DNA from: Tannerella sp.
GTDB lineage: Bacteria > Bacteroidota > Bacteroidia > Bacteroidales > Tannerellaceae
Length of the DNA stretch: 6,979 nucleotides
Assembly: GCA_031282485.1 (NCBI GenBank)
Contig: JAITDQ010000333.1
Location: 1 to 6,979, forward strand
Direction of reading: 5' to 3'
The notes below the pieces were generated by a model, which saw only the letters and a list, made by a program, of their open reading frames with translations, had not been told where the DNA came from and did no database searches. Made by a program: the position numbers and the translations under genes. Shown here piece by piece: positions 5,691 through 6,979 of the stretch; positions within the stretch are counted from its first letter, which is position 1, and each line of letters opens with the position of its first letter.

Positions 5691-6545
5691 ATGGCACGTT
5701 ATCTTGATCCTAAAAATGATTTGATTTTCAGGCGTATCTTCGGCGAGCATCCGCGTTTGCTCGTCAGTTTTCTCAACGCGCTGATGCCCCTGGCGTCCGG
5801 CCGCCTTATTGAGAGTGTCGAATACCTGTCGCCCAAACAAGTGCCTGAAACACCTCTGAAGAATAACTCTATTGTCGATGTGAAGTGCATCGACAGTTGC
5901 GGGCAGCAATTTATCGTCGAAATGCATGTGTTCTGGAGCGAATTTTTCAACCGCCGTCTGGTGTTCAACGCCTCGAAAGCTTACGTTCGCCAGCTTAACA
6001 GGAACGAGAGCTACCGCCTGCTGCAGCCCGTCTACGGCTTGGGCATCATCAATGAAGTCTTCGATCATAAAACCACCGAGTTCTACCACCATTACCAGAC
6101 GGTGAACCGCAGCAATACGGATGAGGTGATAGAGGGGCTGGAGTTCGTGCTGGTGGAACTGCCCAAGTTCGAGGCCGAGAAGTGGGTCGACCGCAGGATG
6201 GCGGTACTGTGGCTCCGTTTCCTGAGCGAAGTGGAAGACCGGACGGAGAACATATCGCCTGACCTGCTGGAGAATGAGGAGATAAAGGAAGCGCTCACGC
6301 TGTGCGAAGAAGCCGCCTTCACGAAGGAAGAACTGGAGTGGTATGAACATTACTGGGACTTGGTGCGCACGGAAAAGGGACTGGTAGAAACCGCGAAAGC
6401 CGAAGGACTGGCCAAAGGGCTGGAAAGAACCGTTTTAACCGCGTATCAAAACAACTTTTCCATCGAACAGATTCGGATGTTTTCCGGCCTGAACGAAGAT
6501 GCTATTCTTGAAATCCTGAAACGGAATGACGGCATGAACAATTGA
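5691..6545 (+). CDS. Rpn family recombination-promoting nuclease/putative transposase (PD-(D/E)XK)
   Basis: The start MARYLDPKNDLIFRRIFGEH is the signature of the Bacteroidetes branch of the PDDEXK_2/Rpn family, which is related to the YhgA/RpnA DNases of E. coli that promote RecA-independent recombination. The nuclease core spans about 1-160: SIVDVKC with the metal-binding candidate Asp63, then QFIVEMHVFW with Glu77, followed by FNASKAYVRQLNRNESYRLLQPVY (92-115). The usual motif here is Glu-x-Gln; this copy has Glu77-Met-His79. The region from IEGLEFVLVELPKFE (147-161) through VLWLRFL (172-178) to LCEEAAFTKEELEWYEHYWD (204-223) follows the family. After it comes a short charged linker with only one GLAKG repeat (239-243), where relatives often have several, and a small helical end (251-277). 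At 284 residues it is full length. The family is multicopy in this phylum but carries no terminal inverted repeats here. It is transcribed away from rfbC. Confidence 0.9.
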   Translation: MARYLDPKNDLIFRRIFGEHPRLLVSFLNALMPLASGRLIESVEYLSPKQVPETPLKNNSIVDVKCIDSCGQQFIVEMHVFWSEFFNRRLVFNASKAYVRQLNRNESYRLLQPVYGLGIINEVFDHKTTEFYHHYQTVNRSNTDEVIEGLEFVLVELPKFEAEKWVDRRMAVLWLRFLSEVEDRTENISPDLLENEEIKEALTLCEEAAFTKEELEWYEHYWDLVRTEKGLVETAKAEGLAKGLERTVLTAYQNNFSIEQIRMFSGLNEDAILEILKRNDGMNN

Positions 6546-6615
6546 ATATTTCAGACATTATGAATTATGCTGAAGACGTTTTTGCCGAATCATACATGTC
6601 TGATGGGGACAGGGC

Positions 6616-6670
6616 TTTAACAATTCGGAATGTTAAATATTTATAACGTGCTGTTATTTTTTTGTTTTTT
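6616..6670 (+). terminator. Candidate rho-independent terminator after the Rpn-family gene
   Basis: Two hairpins lie in tandem 70 nt beyond the stop codon. The first pairs TTTAACA (6616-6622) with TGTTAAA (6631-6637) across an 8-nt loop. The second pairs ATAAC (6643-6647) with GTTAT (6653-6657) across GTGCT and runs directly into a T tract of seven T, one G and six T (6657-6670). The stems are AT-rich, so the structure is weak, but its position and the T tract fit termination. Confidence 0.5.
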
Positions 6671-6737
6671 GCTTGCGGAAAATAAGAAAAACAATGATTC
6701 TATGACGAATTGTATGGGTAAATACAATAAAAATAAG

Positions 6738-6782
6738 TAATTTTGCGAAATGAACGGAAAAGACATATTTTCGATAGCTTTG
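6738..6782 (+). promoter_or_regulatory. Cluster of candidate promoters for the right-edge gene
   Basis: Two perfect TAnnTTTG boxes are present, TAATTTTG (6738-6745) and TAGCTTTG (6775-6782), neither with a clear TTTG at the right distance upstream. A third reading combines TTTG at 6742-6745 as the -33 element with TATTTTCG (6766-6773) as the -7 element at a 20-nt spacing, with one mismatch. Any of them would give a leader of about 50-90 nt before the ATG at 6839. I cannot decide which is used. Confidence 0.4.
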
Positions 6783-6838
6783 AGACAAGATTTCACATAA
6801 ATAGAATAAAAAAGTAAATAAGAAGATACGATAAAATT

Positions 6839-6979
6839 ATGCAACGAAGAAATTTTTTAAAAGCGGCAGGAGCGACGGCATTGGCGGTTGTTGCTGCGGA
6901 ACAAATGACCGGATGCAGTTCGCCGTCAGCGAAAAGCCCACGACAAAAAACTGCGGTCGACAAGCCAAAAGTCTTTATG
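6839..6979 (+). CDS. Start of a Tat-exported, probably lipid-anchored protein, cut by the right edge
   Basis: The 47 visible residues begin MQRRNFLKAAGATALAVVAA, a twin-arginine signal: R3-R4 in the pattern R-R-x-F-L-K, then a mildly hydrophobic alanine-rich stretch (9-20). MTGC at 23-26 resembles a lipobox, so C26 may be lipidated after cleavage. A low-complexity Ser/Lys/Pro linker follows (27-43), and the mature domain seems to begin at KPKVFM. Tat export implies folding, often with a cofactor, before transport across the inner membrane. In Bacteroidota such leaders occur on DUF362/ferredoxin-like proteins, oxidoreductases and sugar-active enzymes; the Lys-Val-Phe-Met start slightly recalls DUF362 proteins, but that is a guess. 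The ATG is preceded by very AT-rich DNA without a Shine-Dalgarno, as is common in this phylum. Confidence 0.75.
   Translation, partial: MQRRNFLKAAGATALAVVAAEQMTGCSSPSAKSPRQKTAVDKPKVFM

Noticed and set aside
5637..6350. A 237-codon open frame antisense to the Rpn-family gene.
   Set aside because: Its translation has no recognisable domain and is rich in His/Gln/Arg in the way antisense frames are; the plus-strand frame has clear family motifs and a promoter.
1..6979. CRISPR array, insertion-sequence ends or a defence island.
   Set aside because: I saw no regularly spaced repeats, no terminal inverted repeats around the Rpn-family gene, and no cluster of defence genes.

Overview
The window looks like chromosomal DNA from a member of the Bacteroidales (phylum Bacteroidota). 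Promoters of the Bacteroidota type (-33 TTTG, about 19-21 nt, -7 TAnnTTTG) precede several genes, Shine-Dalgarno sequences are weak, and the protein variants are those I associate with Bacteroides and Parabacteroides-like genomes: a Bacteroidetes-type Rpn/PD-(D/E)XK protein, the long dTDP-glucose dehydratase variant, and a class I/II aminotransferase next to a YqgE protein. I cannot name the genus.

Layout. The left edge (1-23, minus) holds the first codons of a gene that may be a short-chain dehydrogenase, with a candidate promoter at 79-86. From 24 to 504 there is no intact gene, but 190-300 (minus) reads as the decayed C-terminal end of a helix-turn-helix antitoxin-like protein. A strong promoter (444-474) then drives a PLP-dependent aminotransferase (505-1827), followed by a YqgE/AlgH protein (1949-2542). 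Facing them on the minus strand, reading right to left, are rfbC (5482-4919), rfbB (4918-3770), recR (3760-3137) and a GNAT acetyltransferase (3094-2570). rfbC, rfbB and recR are packed as an operon with gaps of 0 and 9 nt. The GNAT gene has its own candidate -7 box. Divergent from rfbC is an Rpn-family nuclease/transposase-like gene (5691-6545) with its own promoter and a plausible terminator (6616-6670). The right edge (6839-6979) holds the start of a Tat-exported, probably lipid-anchored protein.

How the genes work together. RfbB and RfbC catalyse two successive steps from dTDP-glucose towards dTDP-rhamnose for surface polysaccharide; the partners rfbA and rfbD are not in the window. RecR is a recombination-mediator protein apparently co-transcribed with them. 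The other genes are housekeeping or accessory genes with no clear shared pathway.

I found no convincing new multi-gene system. The points most worth a second look are the antitoxin-like relic with an in-frame stop, the Glu-X-His in place of the expected Glu-X-Gln in the Rpn protein, the rfbC-rfbB-recR linkage, and start-site corrections for yqgE and the acetyltransferase.
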